Of a stretch of DNA of 32,000 bases, positions 1 to 8,171 are shown in pieces. Made by a program: the position numbers and the translations under genes. This DNA comes from Eggerthellales bacterium (lineage in GTDB: Bacteria; Actinomycetota; Coriobacteriia; Coriobacteriales; Eggerthellaceae). The stretch lies in assembly GCA_029101185.1 (NCBI GenBank), contig JAQXQN010000124.1:1-32000 (forward strand), written 5' to 3'. Under the pieces are notes generated by a model. That model was not told where the DNA came from, did no database searches, and saw only the letters and a list, made by a program, of their open reading frames with translations. Each line of letters opens with the position of its first letter. Position 1 is the stretch's first letter.

Positions 1-726
1 CGGGAGGCCGGGGTGGTGTGCGCCACCGAGGAGGCCGCCCGCATCCTGGAGAAGTGCGGTGCCCAGGTCGAATACGTCCTGCCCTCTGGCAGTCCCATGG
101 ACTCGGGTCAGGAGGTGCTGGTGGCAACGGGAAGCGCCGGAAGCCTCCATGCCGCCTGGAAGGTGTGCCTGAATCTGCTTGATCACTGCAGCGCCGTGGC
201 CACCAAGACCGCCCAGTTTGTGGGCAAGGTCAAAGCGGTCAACCCCCAGGTGGAGGTGCTCACCACCAGAAAGAGTATGCCCGGCACGAAGGACCTGGTC
301 ACAAAAGCAATCATGGCGGGCGGGGCCTTTCCTCATAGGCTTGGCCTGTCCGAGACGGTGCTGGTGTTTGACAACCACACCCAGTTCTTGGGCGGATTTG
401 AGGGTTTTCTTGCTCGGGTTCCGGAGTACAAGCGGGCTTGCGTGGAGAAACGTCTGTTTGTCGAAGTGAACCCCGACCAGGCTATGGCCGCTCTTGAGGC
501 GGGGGTGGATTGCCTACAGATTGAGAAGGCCTCCCCGCAGGCGCTTGCAGATTTGGTGGTTAGGCTGAGAAAAGCCAATCCTTCGGTGACGGTTGTTGCG
601 GCGGGGGGCGTGAACCTGGATAATTGTGAAGCGTACGCGGCTGCATCCCCTGACGGGCTGGTTACCACCTGCCTGTTCAGTGCAAAGCCTCTAGACATGA
701 GTGCTCGGATGGAGTGTTTGGAGTAA
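1..726 (+). CDS. modD: ModD-like / nicotinate-nucleotide pyrophosphorylase (QPRTase) family protein, 5' truncated by window
   Basis: Open frame continues to the window start (REAGVVCATEEAA...). Family-typical segments: GSAGSLHAAWKVCLNLLDHCSAVATKT, TTRKSMPGTKDLVTKAIMAGGAFPHRLGLSETVLVFDNH, AAGGVNLDN. Confidence 0.75.
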   Translation, partial: REAGVVCATEEAARILEKCGAQVEYVLPSGSPMDSGQEVLVATGSAGSLHAAWKVCLNLLDHCSAVATKTAQFVGKVKAVNPQVEVLTTRKSMPGTKDLVTKAIMAGGAFPHRLGLSETVLVFDNHTQFLGGFEGFLARVPEYKRACVEKRLFVEVNPDQAMAALEAGVDCLQIEKASPQALADLVVRLRKANPSVTVVAAGGVNLDNCEAYAAASPDGLVTTCLFSAKPLDMSARMECLE

Positions 727-837
727 AGCTCCTAATGGGGCGTTTGAAACAAGCTCCGGGATGGAACGCGTGGTGTAGGGCTTCGGATGGAGTGCGTGGA
801 GCAGGAACAGGAACTGCCGCCACAAGGAGGGCAGCCC

Positions 838-1149
838 ATGGGAAGCAGGAAAAGATCAGCGCAGAAGCGCCAGATTGCCGAGTTTAAGGCGGGGTTGGAG
901 CATTCTTTGTTTGAGGCCGATGGTCTCTTTGCCCGTGAGGACGCTCGCAGGCAAGAGGCCGCCTGTCAGCGGGATGCTGCCCTGAGGGATAAGGCCTGTG
1001 AGTCAAAAAACCGCTATGCTACTCGCGACGAGGCCCTGATGGTCGCAGATGAATGCGGGCAACGGGGCGTCAGAGGCCTGCATGCGTACAAGTGCTCCTA
1101 TTGCAATGGATGGCATCTGACCTCAAAGCCTCCCCGGAAGGAGGATTAA
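838..1149 (+). CDS. small hypothetical protein with C-terminal CxxCxGWH-type motif
   Basis: ORF 787-1149; ATG at 838 is preceded by AAGGAGG (cacaaggagggcagcccatg). C-term ...YKCSYCNGWHLTSKP. Confidence 0.6.
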   Translation: MGSRKRSAQKRQIAEFKAGLEHSLFEADGLFAREDARRQEAACQRDAALRDKACESKNRYATRDEALMVADECGQRGVRGLHAYKCSYCNGWHLTSKPPRKED

Positions 1150-1172
1150 TAAAGGGCCCTTCCTGTTCATGT

Positions 1173-1203
1173 TTGACCTATGGATGATTCTTATTGATAT
1201 AAA
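1173..1203 (+). promoter_or_regulatory. candidate sigma-A promoter for the fur/perR gene, overlapping Fur-like boxes
   Basis: TTGACC at 1173-1178, then GATATA at 1196-1201 (17-bp spacer) or TATAAA at 1198-1203. Confidence 0.45.
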
Positions 1204-1230
1204 TTCTCAAATGAGATTTAGTATCAATAA
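1191..1230. promoter_or_regulatory. 40-bp imperfect palindrome, candidate tandem Fur/PerR operator
   Basis: TTATTGATATAAATTCTCAA|ATGAGATTTAGTATCAATAA; about 16/20 symmetric positions. Contains two 7-1-7 Fur-like boxes: TGATATAAATTCTCA (1195-1209) and TGAGATTTAGTATCA (1212-1226). Confidence 0.6.
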
Positions 1231-1268
1231 CATATACTACGTTCAAGCCTTATGAAAGGAGGCGATAC

Positions 1269-1673
1269 GTGGCAAGGGACACCATGCAGCGCAACGTGAT
1301 CTGCCAAGAGCTGAACAACCTTGGCAATCATCCCACCGCCGACCAGGTGTACAACGCTGTCCATGAGAAATATCCCAGGATCAGCAGGGCAACCGTGTAT
1401 CGTACCCTGAATAGGTTGTCGGACGAGGGATTGGTGACTCGCGTCAAGGTGAGTGACGGAGCAGACCGCTTCGACCACCAGACACACCAGCACTACCACG
1501 TGAGATGCGCTCAGTGCGGTAGGGTTGCAGACGTAAACATGCCAAACCTGAGCCTGCTGGATACGGAAGCCGCGCGACTCAGCGGCTACGTGGTTGAGGG
1601 TCATTCCCTGTTGTTTGAGGGATTGTGCCCCGGCTGTGCACGAGAATCAGAAATGGAGGATGCAGATGCTTGA
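1269..1673 (+). CDS. perR: Fur/PerR family transcriptional regulator
   Basis: GTG start after [57 protein letters not shown]...[12 protein letters not shown]...GLCPGCA is typical of the Fur family. Adjacency to rubrerythrin favours PerR. Confidence 0.85.
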   Translation: MARDTMQRNVICQELNNLGNHPTADQVYNAVHEKYPRISRATVYRTLNRLSDEGLVTRVKVSDGADRFDHQTHQHYHVRCAQCGRVADVNMPNLSLLDTEAARLSGYVVEGHSLLFEGLCPGCARESEMEDADA

Positions 1674-2829
1674 TGGCAAGGCCTTCTACAAGATGAGCTA
1701 CGGCCTGTACCTGCTGTCGGCGCAATGGGAGGGAAAGGACAACGGCTGCATCGTGGATGCGGTGATGCAATCGGCATCGGAGCCGAAGCACATCACCATC
1801 TCCTGCATGAAGCAGAACCTGACCCCGGAGCTTATTGCCAAAAGCGGGGAGTTTACCCTTTCCATCCTGACCAAGGACACCCCGGACGAGTTCTTCCGTC
1901 ATTTTGGGATGCAGACTGGCAGGAAGACCGACAAGTTTGACGGCTTTGAGGGCGTGGCCCGGGCAGAAAACGGGCGATATTACGCCACGGAAGCCAACGC
2001 GTACTTCTGCTGCAAGGTGATTCAGGAGCAGGATCTTGGGAGCCACTACCAGTTCACCGCGGTGGTAGAGCGCGCCCAGGTGCTCTCCGACGCCCCGAGC
2101 ATCACCTATGCAGAGTATCGGGAGCGCATGAGGAAGGGGGCAACCGCCGCCGCCTCAGCAAGGCCCTCCGCCCCAAAGGCAGAGGTAAAGACCATGAATG
2201 CGGACAACGGCGCAGACAAGAAAGCGCCTGAAAAAGGAGGTTCAACTATGAAGTGGGTATGCAAGGTTTGCGGTTACATCTACGAGGGCGCCGAGCCCCC
2301 CGCGGAGTGCCCCGTGTGCCACCAGCCGGCAAGCGCCTTTGAGAAGGTGGAGGGCGAGCTGAAGCTGGCCGCCGAGCACGAGTACGGTATCTACGCCAAG
2401 ACCGTTAAGAACAACCCCGACATCTCCGATGAGGACAAGGCCTACATCTTCGAGCAGCTGAAGGCCAACTTCATGGGCGAGTGCTCCGAGGTGGGCATGT
2501 ACCTGTGCATGGCTCGCATCGCTCATCGCGAGGGCTATCCCGAGATCGGCCTGTACTGGGAGAAGGCCGCCTTTGAGGAGGCCGAGCATGCCGCCAAGTT
2601 TGCCGAGCTGCTTGGTGAGGACCTGGAGCCCAACATGAAGGCAACCACCAAGGACAACCTGGCCTGGCGTGTTGACTGCGAGTTTGGCGCTACCGCCGGT
2701 AAGTTCGAGCTGGCCTCCTGCGCCAAGAAGAACAACCTCGACGCCATTCACGACACCGTCCACGAGATGGCCCGCGACGAGGCTCGTCACGGCAAGGCAC
2801 TCAAGGGTCTGCTGGAGCGCTACTTCTAA
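1666..2829 (+). CDS. flavin reductase - rubredoxin - (reverse) rubrerythrin fusion protein
   Basis: N-term flavin-reductase-like domain ([13 protein letters not shown]...[21 protein letters not shown]), rubredoxin ([24 protein letters not shown]), ferritin-like diiron domain (ECSEVGMYL...[14 protein letters not shown]...[17 protein letters not shown]). ATG 1666 with GGAGG upstream overlaps the fur stop. Confidence 0.85.
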   Translation: MLDGKAFYKMSYGLYLLSAQWEGKDNGCIVDAVMQSASEPKHITISCMKQNLTPELIAKSGEFTLSILTKDTPDEFFRHFGMQTGRKTDKFDGFEGVARAENGRYYATEANAYFCCKVIQEQDLGSHYQFTAVVERAQVLSDAPSITYAEYRERMRKGATAAASARPSAPKAEVKTMNADNGADKKAPEKGGSTMKWVCKVCGYIYEGAEPPAECPVCHQPASAFEKVEGELKLAAEHEYGIYAKTVKNNPDISDEDKAYIFEQLKANFMGECSEVGMYLCMARIAHREGYPEIGLYWEKAAFEEAEHAAKFAELLGEDLEPNMKATTKDNLAWRVDCEFGATAGKFELASCAKKNNLDAIHDTVHEMARDEARHGKALKGLLERYF

Positions 2830-2916
2830 GATCCGCGCCTTCGGAATCCGCGCCTGCTAGGCTGTGTCCCGAGGTCCGCGCCGCCTGAAGCCTCGGGCTG
2901 TGCCCGATACGCGAAC

Positions 2917-2955
2917 AACGCCCATCGTTCCGCCTTCGGAGGGATGGGCGTTTCT
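2917..2955 (+). terminator. intrinsic terminator-like hairpin after the rubrerythrin fusion
   Basis: AACGCCCATC / GATGGGCGTT perfect 10-bp stem followed by tct. Confidence 0.6.
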
Positions 2956-3072
2956 GTATCATGTCGAAGCGTCCTTCCCCCGCGACCCCTGCTTTGTGCG
3001 CCGCATGTCCGCCGCGGGGCGGCATTGGACTGCGCGATTGCGTCTCGCCTGCAAGAGAAAGAGAGCACGAGG

Positions 3073-3615
3073 ATGGCATCCTCCAAATCAAAGTCCAAAA
3101 GCAAATCCAAATCCGCGTCAAAGGCTGCGGCCTCGAAGGCTCGGGGCAGGGCATCTGCCTCGGCTGGATGTGCCCTGCTGTGGAACCTGGACTCGGACAC
3201 CCCTAAGGGTGCTGCGGTCCGCGACCTCCTTGCTGAGTTTGGGGTGCGGGTGTGCACGCTTCGTCAGGAGGATTTGAATCAGCTGTGCGGGTCTCTTGCT
3301 GGGGTGATGGGAACCAGGCCAGTGGCTCTGTATGAGGGAGTGGTCCCTCAGGAGGAGTTCCTGATGTTGTGCGGGCTGTCTTCCGCTGTGTTCCAGGGGT
3401 TTTTGAGTCGAAGCGCTCAGGAGGGCATTTCCGTTGCCCATAAGGCGGCGTTGACTCCGGTGAACAGGTTCTGGCCGGTAATCAAGGTCATGGAGCAGGT
3501 GGCCCAGGAGCATGAGGCTATGACGGGCTCGGCGAAGGCTGGCGCGCCCGACGCGGCGCCTGGGGCTGCGCCCGACGCGGCGTTCGATGCATCCAAGGGA
3601 GAAGAGGGGCGCTAG
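3073..3615 (+). CDS. DUF3783-like protein with Lys/Ser-rich N-terminal tail
   Basis: MASSKSKSKSKSKSASKAAASK...; core EEFLMLCGLSSAVFQGFLSRSAQEGISVAHKAALTPVNRFWPVIKVMEQVAQEH resembles DUF3783 proteins. Confidence 0.55.
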   Translation: MASSKSKSKSKSKSASKAAASKARGRASASAGCALLWNLDSDTPKGAAVRDLLAEFGVRVCTLRQEDLNQLCGSLAGVMGTRPVALYEGVVPQEEFLMLCGLSSAVFQGFLSRSAQEGISVAHKAALTPVNRFWPVIKVMEQVAQEHEAMTGSAKAGAPDAAPGAAPDAAFDASKGEEGR

Positions 3616-3760
3616 TGGGGCAGGACGCTTCGCCATGACCACTGCTAGTCGAAAAAAATGTGCGCAATGGCATTTTTTCCCAGTTGTGGGGCAGATGGGG
3701 AGCATAATGTGTCGAATTGATTCTGAAGGATTGGAACCCTGGACTGAGGAGATGGTTTCC

Positions 3761-4798
3761 ATGGAGAAGAAGGAACTGGACTGGGGCAACCTCGGGTTTG
3801 CCTACATGCCCACCGACTACAGCTACGTCTGCAACTATAAGGACGGGGCATGGGAGGAAGGCGGCCTGACCACCGACCATTCCATCACCCTGAGCGAGTG
3901 CGCGGGCATCTTCCATTACTGCCAGGAGGTCTTTGAGGGCCTCAAGGCGTACACCACCAAGGATGGATCCATCGTCTGCTTCCGCCCCGACATGAACGCC
4001 GCCCGTATGGCCGATTCCGCCGAGCGCCTGTGCATGCCCGTCTTTCCTCAGGACAAGTTTGTAGAGGCGGTCAAGATGGTGGTAGAGGCCAACGCCGCAT
4101 GGGTCCCGCCTTTCGGCTCCGGCGCCACCCTGTACGTGCGCCCCTTCATGATTGCCTCCGGCAACGTCATTGGCGTTAAGCCCGCCGATGAGTACCAGTT
4201 CCGTATCCTGGTTACCCCCGTGGGCCCCTACTTCAAGGGCGGAGATACCGCGGTGACCTTGGGTATTGCCAAGTATGACCGCGCAGCACCCCACGGCACC
4301 GGCAACATCAAGGCCGGCCTGAACTACGCCATGTCCCTGAAGCCCGGCATGGAGGCCCACGCCAAGGGCTACGCTGAGAACCTGTACCTGGACTCCGAGA
4401 CCCGCACCTGGGTGGAGGAGACTGGCGGCGCGAACGTGCTGTTCGTGGACAAGGACGGCAACCTGGTGGTTCCTCAGTCCCACACCGATTCCATCCTGCC
4501 TTCCATTACCCGTAGGTCCCTGGTGGTGGTTGCTCGCGACATCCTGGGTATCAACGTCATCGAGCGCCCGGTGAAGTGGGCGGAGGTTCTGGCAGGTGAC
4601 TTTGTGGAGTGCGGCCTGTGCGGCACCGCTGCCGTCATCAGCCCCGTAGGCCATATCGTGGACGGCGACGTCACCGTCACCTTCCCCGACGGCGCCGAGA
4701 CCTCCGGTCCTGTCATGAAGAAGCTGCGCTCCACCCTCACCGCCATCCAGGCGGGAGAGATCGAGGGCCCTGAGGGTTGGGTCGTCAAGATCCTCTAA
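3761..4798 (+). CDS. ilvE: branched-chain amino acid aminotransferase
   Basis: MEKKELDWGNLGFAYMPTDYSYVCNYKDGAWEEGGL...QEVFEGLKAYTTKDGSIVCFRPDMNAARM...AGLNYAMSLK...EETGGANVLFVDKDG. Start at 3761 chosen on GAGGAG spacing. Confidence 0.92.
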   Translation: MEKKELDWGNLGFAYMPTDYSYVCNYKDGAWEEGGLTTDHSITLSECAGIFHYCQEVFEGLKAYTTKDGSIVCFRPDMNAARMADSAERLCMPVFPQDKFVEAVKMVVEANAAWVPPFGSGATLYVRPFMIASGNVIGVKPADEYQFRILVTPVGPYFKGGDTAVTLGIAKYDRAAPHGTGNIKAGLNYAMSLKPGMEAHAKGYAENLYLDSETRTWVEETGGANVLFVDKDGNLVVPQSHTDSILPSITRRSLVVVARDILGINVIERPVKWAEVLAGDFVECGLCGTAAVISPVGHIVDGDVTVTFPDGAETSGPVMKKLRSTLTAIQAGEIEGPEGWVVKIL

Positions 4799-4904
4799 AC
4801 CTGGCCTGTCGGCTCTCTGGCCTGACGGATCTTCTGGTTGGAGCCCGAGCTCCATGGCGCAACAGCCTGCAGCCCTGCGACCCCCGTGACGGCATATGTG
4901 CATG

Positions 4905-4938
4905 AATATCCGGCGAAGCGTGCTTTGCCGGATATTTT
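4905..4938 (+). terminator. rho-independent terminator downstream of ilvE
   Basis: AATATCCGGC-gaagcgtgcttt-GCCGGATATT followed by TT. The stem/loop contains a copy of the dispersed motif (CGGCGAAGCGTGC). Confidence 0.75.
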
Positions 4939-5096
4939 ATGGGGCCGCCTGTGGATACGCTCGGGTGCGTGGCGCGAGTCTTGAGAAAGAATTTCTAACG
5001 ACTTTGAGTATGTCGGGCAGAAACGGCCTCTGTCATGACATTATGAGTGCAATCAGATTTTGAACCTATAAGCGTCCTTTGAGAAAGGAGATCGTC

Positions 5097-5393
5097 ATGG
5101 GATTGAAGGCACAGGAGGCACTCGAGATCGGATCCTTCGACGCTCTTGTCGACCATCTTCGCGCGCAGACTCGCGTGTTTCTTGAGGTGGACGGCAAGGA
5201 GTACTACATCACCCACACCGACGGTTACTGGCGCGCTCAGGATTGCGCGGTGCTCAACGACAAGGGCCACTTCACCGATTGCTCCGAGTTGGTTTCCACC
5301 CTCTCCGAGATGTCTCGGCTTCCTTGGCTTGACGGCAAGACCCTTGAGGACGTGTTTGCCGATGCCACGTTCTTTGCCAGCATTCAGGAGTAA
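5097..5393 (+). CDS. hypothetical protein (about 98 aa)
   Basis: ATG 5097 after AAAGGAG; acidic small protein MGLKAQEALEIGSFDALVDHLRAQTRVFLEVDGKEYYITHTDGYWRAQDC... Confidence 0.6.
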   Translation: MGLKAQEALEIGSFDALVDHLRAQTRVFLEVDGKEYYITHTDGYWRAQDCAVLNDKGHFTDCSELVSTLSEMSRLPWLDGKTLEDVFADATFFASIQE

Positions 5394-5428
5394 CCGGTAA
5401 ACGGGCTCACAACGCAACATCAATACGG

Positions 5429-5462
5429 AAAGGGGCTGTGCCCATGAGGCGCAGCCCTTTTG
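5429..5462 (+). terminator. intrinsic terminator
   Basis: AAAGGGGCTGTGCC catga GGCGCAGCCCTTTT stem-loop with T run. Confidence 0.7.
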
Positions 5463-5541
5463 TGTGCGGTGCAGGGTCGGATGCCCATCAGGTGCGGGCG
5501 CGCGTCAGATGCGGGCGCCCGAGGTCCGTCGGGTGCGCAGG

Positions 5542-6900
5542 CTAGGAACGCTTCGCTTCCAGATAGAGTAGGAGGAACCCGATCACTCCCGCGCACAGGG
5601 AGGCAATCAGGATGGCCAGCTTGGCGGCGGCAACGTACGCTTCGACAGAAAAGGCCAGGTTGGACACGAAGATTGCCATGGTAAAGCCCACGCCACCAAG
5701 AACGGCTGCCCCGATCATGTGTCGCCAGGTGACCCCGGCGGGAAGCGGTGCCAGACGCGTCTTGACCACCATCAGGCTAAACAGCAGGATGCCGGCGGGC
5801 TTGCCCACCACCAGTCCCAGGAACACGCCTAGGAACACGGGGCTGGACAGGATTTCTGCCAGGTTGGCGCCGGCGAGGCTCACGTCGGCGTTGGTCAGGG
5901 CGAACAGGGGTAGGAACAGGAAGTAGACCCAGGGGTAGAGCCCGTGTTCGATCTTGACCGCAGGGGGCGTGACCTTTGATGCCACGGAGGTGAGGGCGGA
6001 GACCCCGTGGAGGTAGTCCTTCTGGGCCAGGATGTGTTCGTCGGGATTGTAGGCGTGGGAGAGCTTCTTGATGGCGTTGCGGCTCCACGCGCCGAAGTTG
6101 TGCAGGTTGATCTGGGAGCCACTGGGAATGGCGAAGGCCACCAGCACGCCGGCGATGGTGGAGTGGACGCCGGACTGGTACACGCAGAACCACAGCACGG
6201 TGCCAAGGGCCAGATAGGGGCTGAGGGCGTAGACGTGCTTGTGGTTGAGGAAGAGCAGCAGGGCAAGGATGACGCCCGCCCCGGCAAGCCAGGCAAAGTC
6301 GGGGGTGTGGCCGTAGAAGACGGCGATGACCAGGATGGCAATGATGTCGTCCGCCACCGCCAGGGTGCTCAGGAATACCTTGATGCCGTTGGGAATCCTG
6401 TCTCCAAGCAGGGACATGATGCCTAGGGCGAAGGCGATATCGGTGGCGGTAGGCACGCCCCAGCCACCGATGGTCTCGGGGGAGCCTAGGTTGAACAGGA
6501 CGAAGATGAGCACTGGCACCAGGACGCCACCGCAGGCGGCAAGGATAGGCAGCACCGCGTTGCGGACGTTAGTGAGTTCCCCCACGGTCATCTCATACTT
6601 GATCTCCAGGCCCACCAGCAGGAAGAACAGGGCCATGAGCAGGTCATTGATGAAGTGCCCTGCGCTCATGATCAGGCTCCAGTCACCCACCACGATGCCC
6701 AGTTTAGTGTGGACCAGTTCCAGGAAGGGCTCGTGAAGCCCGCTATTGGCAATTGCCAAAGACACGATGGCGGCAAGCAGCATCACCGCTGCGGCCTTGG
6801 TGGCGGAATGGGTGAATTGGAGCAGCTTGACCTTGCGCTGTATCTGGCCGTGGACCTCGTCGATGAAGACGGAATTATCTGCGGGGTTGTGGTTGCTCAT
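5542..6900 (-). CDS. nhaA: Na+/H+ antiporter NhaA
   Basis: SLAIANSGLHEPFLELVHTKLG...MALFFLLVGLEIKYEMTVGEL...GWGVPTATDIAFALGIMSLLGDRIPNGIKVFLSTLAVADDIIAILVIAVFY...GVGFTMAIFVSNLAF. Start chosen at 6900 (MSNHNPADNS). Confidence 0.93.
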   Translation of the reverse strand: MSNHNPADNSVFIDEVHGQIQRKVKLLQFTHSATKAAAVMLLAAIVSLAIANSGLHEPFLELVHTKLGIVVGDWSLIMSAGHFINDLLMALFFLLVGLEIKYEMTVGELTNVRNAVLPILAACGGVLVPVLIFVLFNLGSPETIGGWGVPTATDIAFALGIMSLLGDRIPNGIKVFLSTLAVADDIIAILVIAVFYGHTPDFAWLAGAGVILALLLFLNHKHVYALSPYLALGTVLWFCVYQSGVHSTIAGVLVAFAIPSGSQINLHNFGAWSRNAIKKLSHAYNPDEHILAQKDYLHGVSALTSVASKVTPPAVKIEHGLYPWVYFLFLPLFALTNADVSLAGANLAEILSSPVFLGVFLGLVVGKPAGILLFSLMVVKTRLAPLPAGVTWRHMIGAAVLGGVGFTMAIFVSNLAFSVEAYVAAAKLAILIASLCAGVIGFLLLYLEAKRS

Positions 6901-7058
6901 CGGACTCCTTGATGATTGGGGACTGAACACTATCCAGGAATACGGGCGGGATTTCCAGGGCAGGGGGGGGAGGGGTTGGAAAAATGTAGAAAACGCCCGC
7001 AGAAAAAGCCTGGAGACGCTACCCACGGGCGACTGATTATCACCTGAGAAAATCCACT

Positions 7059-7086
7059 TTGCGCTGTGGTGTAATACCGCTATACT
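7059..7086 (+). promoter_or_regulatory. candidate sigma-A promoter for tRNA-Thr
   Basis: TTGCGC (7059-7064), 16-bp spacer, TATACT (7081-7086), 27 bp upstream of the mature tRNA 5' end. Confidence 0.55.
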
Positions 7087-7113
7087 GTCAACTTGCGCGA
7101 TAGCGCCACGTAG

Positions 7114-7189
7114 GCCAACGTGGCTCAGTTGGTAGAGCAACGCACTCGTAATGCGTAGGTCGCCGGTTCGAGTCCGGCCGTTGGCTCCA
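7114..7189 (+). tRNA. tRNA-Thr (anticodon CGT)
   Basis: GCCAACG...CGTTGGC acceptor stem, D arm GCTCAGTTGGTAGAGC, anticodon arm ACGCA-CTCGTAA-TGCGT, T arm GCCGGTTCGAGTCCGGC, encoded CCA. Confidence 0.95.
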
Positions 7190-7199
7190 GAAATCATTA

Positions 7200-7238
7200 G
7201 GGGCCGCATCAATCTCAGATTGGTGCGGCCCCTTTTTT
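7200..7238 (+). terminator. intrinsic terminator after tRNA-Thr
   Basis: GGGGCCGCATCAATC tca GATTGGTGCGGCCCC TTTTTT. Confidence 0.9.
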
Positions 7239-7305
7239 GGTGCGGCTGGCGGGATGCCGGGTTTTTGTGGAACGCCAGAAACTGGCGCAACGGGCGCATT
7301 TCCGA

Positions 7306-7887
7306 TTAACGGGCTTTGGTGTACTTGTCCTTCACGGTGTTGAGCATCTGTCGGGCAATGATGCCTGCAGGTTGGGTGAGGAAGGTACGCAGATCCATGC
7401 CCTCGGAGAGCTTCTGCTCTCTGATCAGCTCGAGGACGCCTCCGATGACGAAAACCACCACGTTGCGGTCATCAGAGGTAAGCTCTGCTGGATCAACTCC
7501 TGAAACTTGGCCCCAGGTGCGGATGCCTTGCTCCCGCAGGTCCTCATGAATAGAGGGATGGGAAGACCGGATGAGCAGGAGTGTACGATGAAGCTTGGCG
7601 CATTCTGCAAGGGTGGCGGGATCGTCCGCTTCGACAGACCCCTCTGATTCCTCAATGTACTTGAGGATGGCATCAGGGGCGGGACACGTGTCCGCAAGCA
7701 GCTTGCGGGCCATGTCCTCGGCGTTGTCAAAGTAATAGTAGAAGGTGTTGTGGTTCACCTTTGCCATTTTTGAGATGCTGGTGACGCTGATCTGCTCGAG
7801 GGGATAATCCTCCAGGGTGGTCCAGAACGCATCCGAGAGGCGTTCGTATGCGTTTTTTTGATTGGGTAGCACTTTTGGCCTTGCCAT
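7306..7887 (-). CDS. TetR/AcrR family transcriptional regulator
   Basis: N-term HTH: LSDAFWTTLEDYPLEQISVTSISKMAKVNHNTFYYYFDNAEDMARKLL. Confidence 0.8.
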   Translation of the reverse strand: MARPKVLPNQKNAYERLSDAFWTTLEDYPLEQISVTSISKMAKVNHNTFYYYFDNAEDMARKLLADTCPAPDAILKYIEESEGSVEADDPATLAECAKLHRTLLLIRSSHPSIHEDLREQGIRTWGQVSGVDPAELTSDDRNVVVFVIGGVLELIREQKLSEGMDLRTFLTQPAGIIARQMLNTVKDKYTKAR

Positions 7888-8171
7888 GATGTTACTCCCT
7901 TACGCCCGAGAAATGCGTGCACTATGGATGTTGTTCCCTGCTTAGGATGGGCAGTATACATGGGCATAGGGCGTTTTTAATTGATTTTCCCAATACGGGT
8001 CGAATCGTTACGTATTTCACGTGGGATGAAACAAACCAATCCCAAAATCTGCATAACTCCGAGGGCAAAACTAGACATTCATCTGGGAAGATGCCGTATC
8101 TTGCATTTGGATGGTTGTCTGATTTTTGAACACGGCAGCGTTGCCCTACAGCCTTGCCCTACCGGCTTGTC

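Noticed and set aside
3073-3135. (Lys-Ser)n coding repeat, possible slippage/phase-variable microsatellite
   Set aside because: Codons are mixed (tca/tcc/agc, aaa/aag), so no perfect nucleotide repeat for slippage.
3518-4903. 461-aa minus-strand ORF opposite ilvE (and similar long antisense ORFs at 9772, 11513, 17489, 22743)
   Set aside because: Shadow ORFs from GC-rich codon usage opposite clearly conserved genes; G/H/V-rich, no recognisable domain.
4995-5423. 142-aa minus-strand ORF opposite the 5097-5393 gene
   Set aside because: Antisense to a better-supported ORF with a good RBS; composition typical of high-GC shadow ORFs.
5487-5522. Imperfect 17-bp direct repeat TCAG[G/A]TGCGGGCGC after the 5097-5393 gene
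   Set aside because: Only about two imperfect GC-rich copies; too weak to claim beyond composition.
7114-7189. tRNA-Thr as an integration site for a mobile element
   Set aside because: No integrase, no direct repeat of the tRNA 3' end seen nearby; flanking genes are ordinary.
7888-8171. Small ORFs in the TetR upstream gap (7917-8129, 7981-8256)
   Set aside because: No RBS or domain similarity; region is AT-richer and more likely regulatory or decayed.
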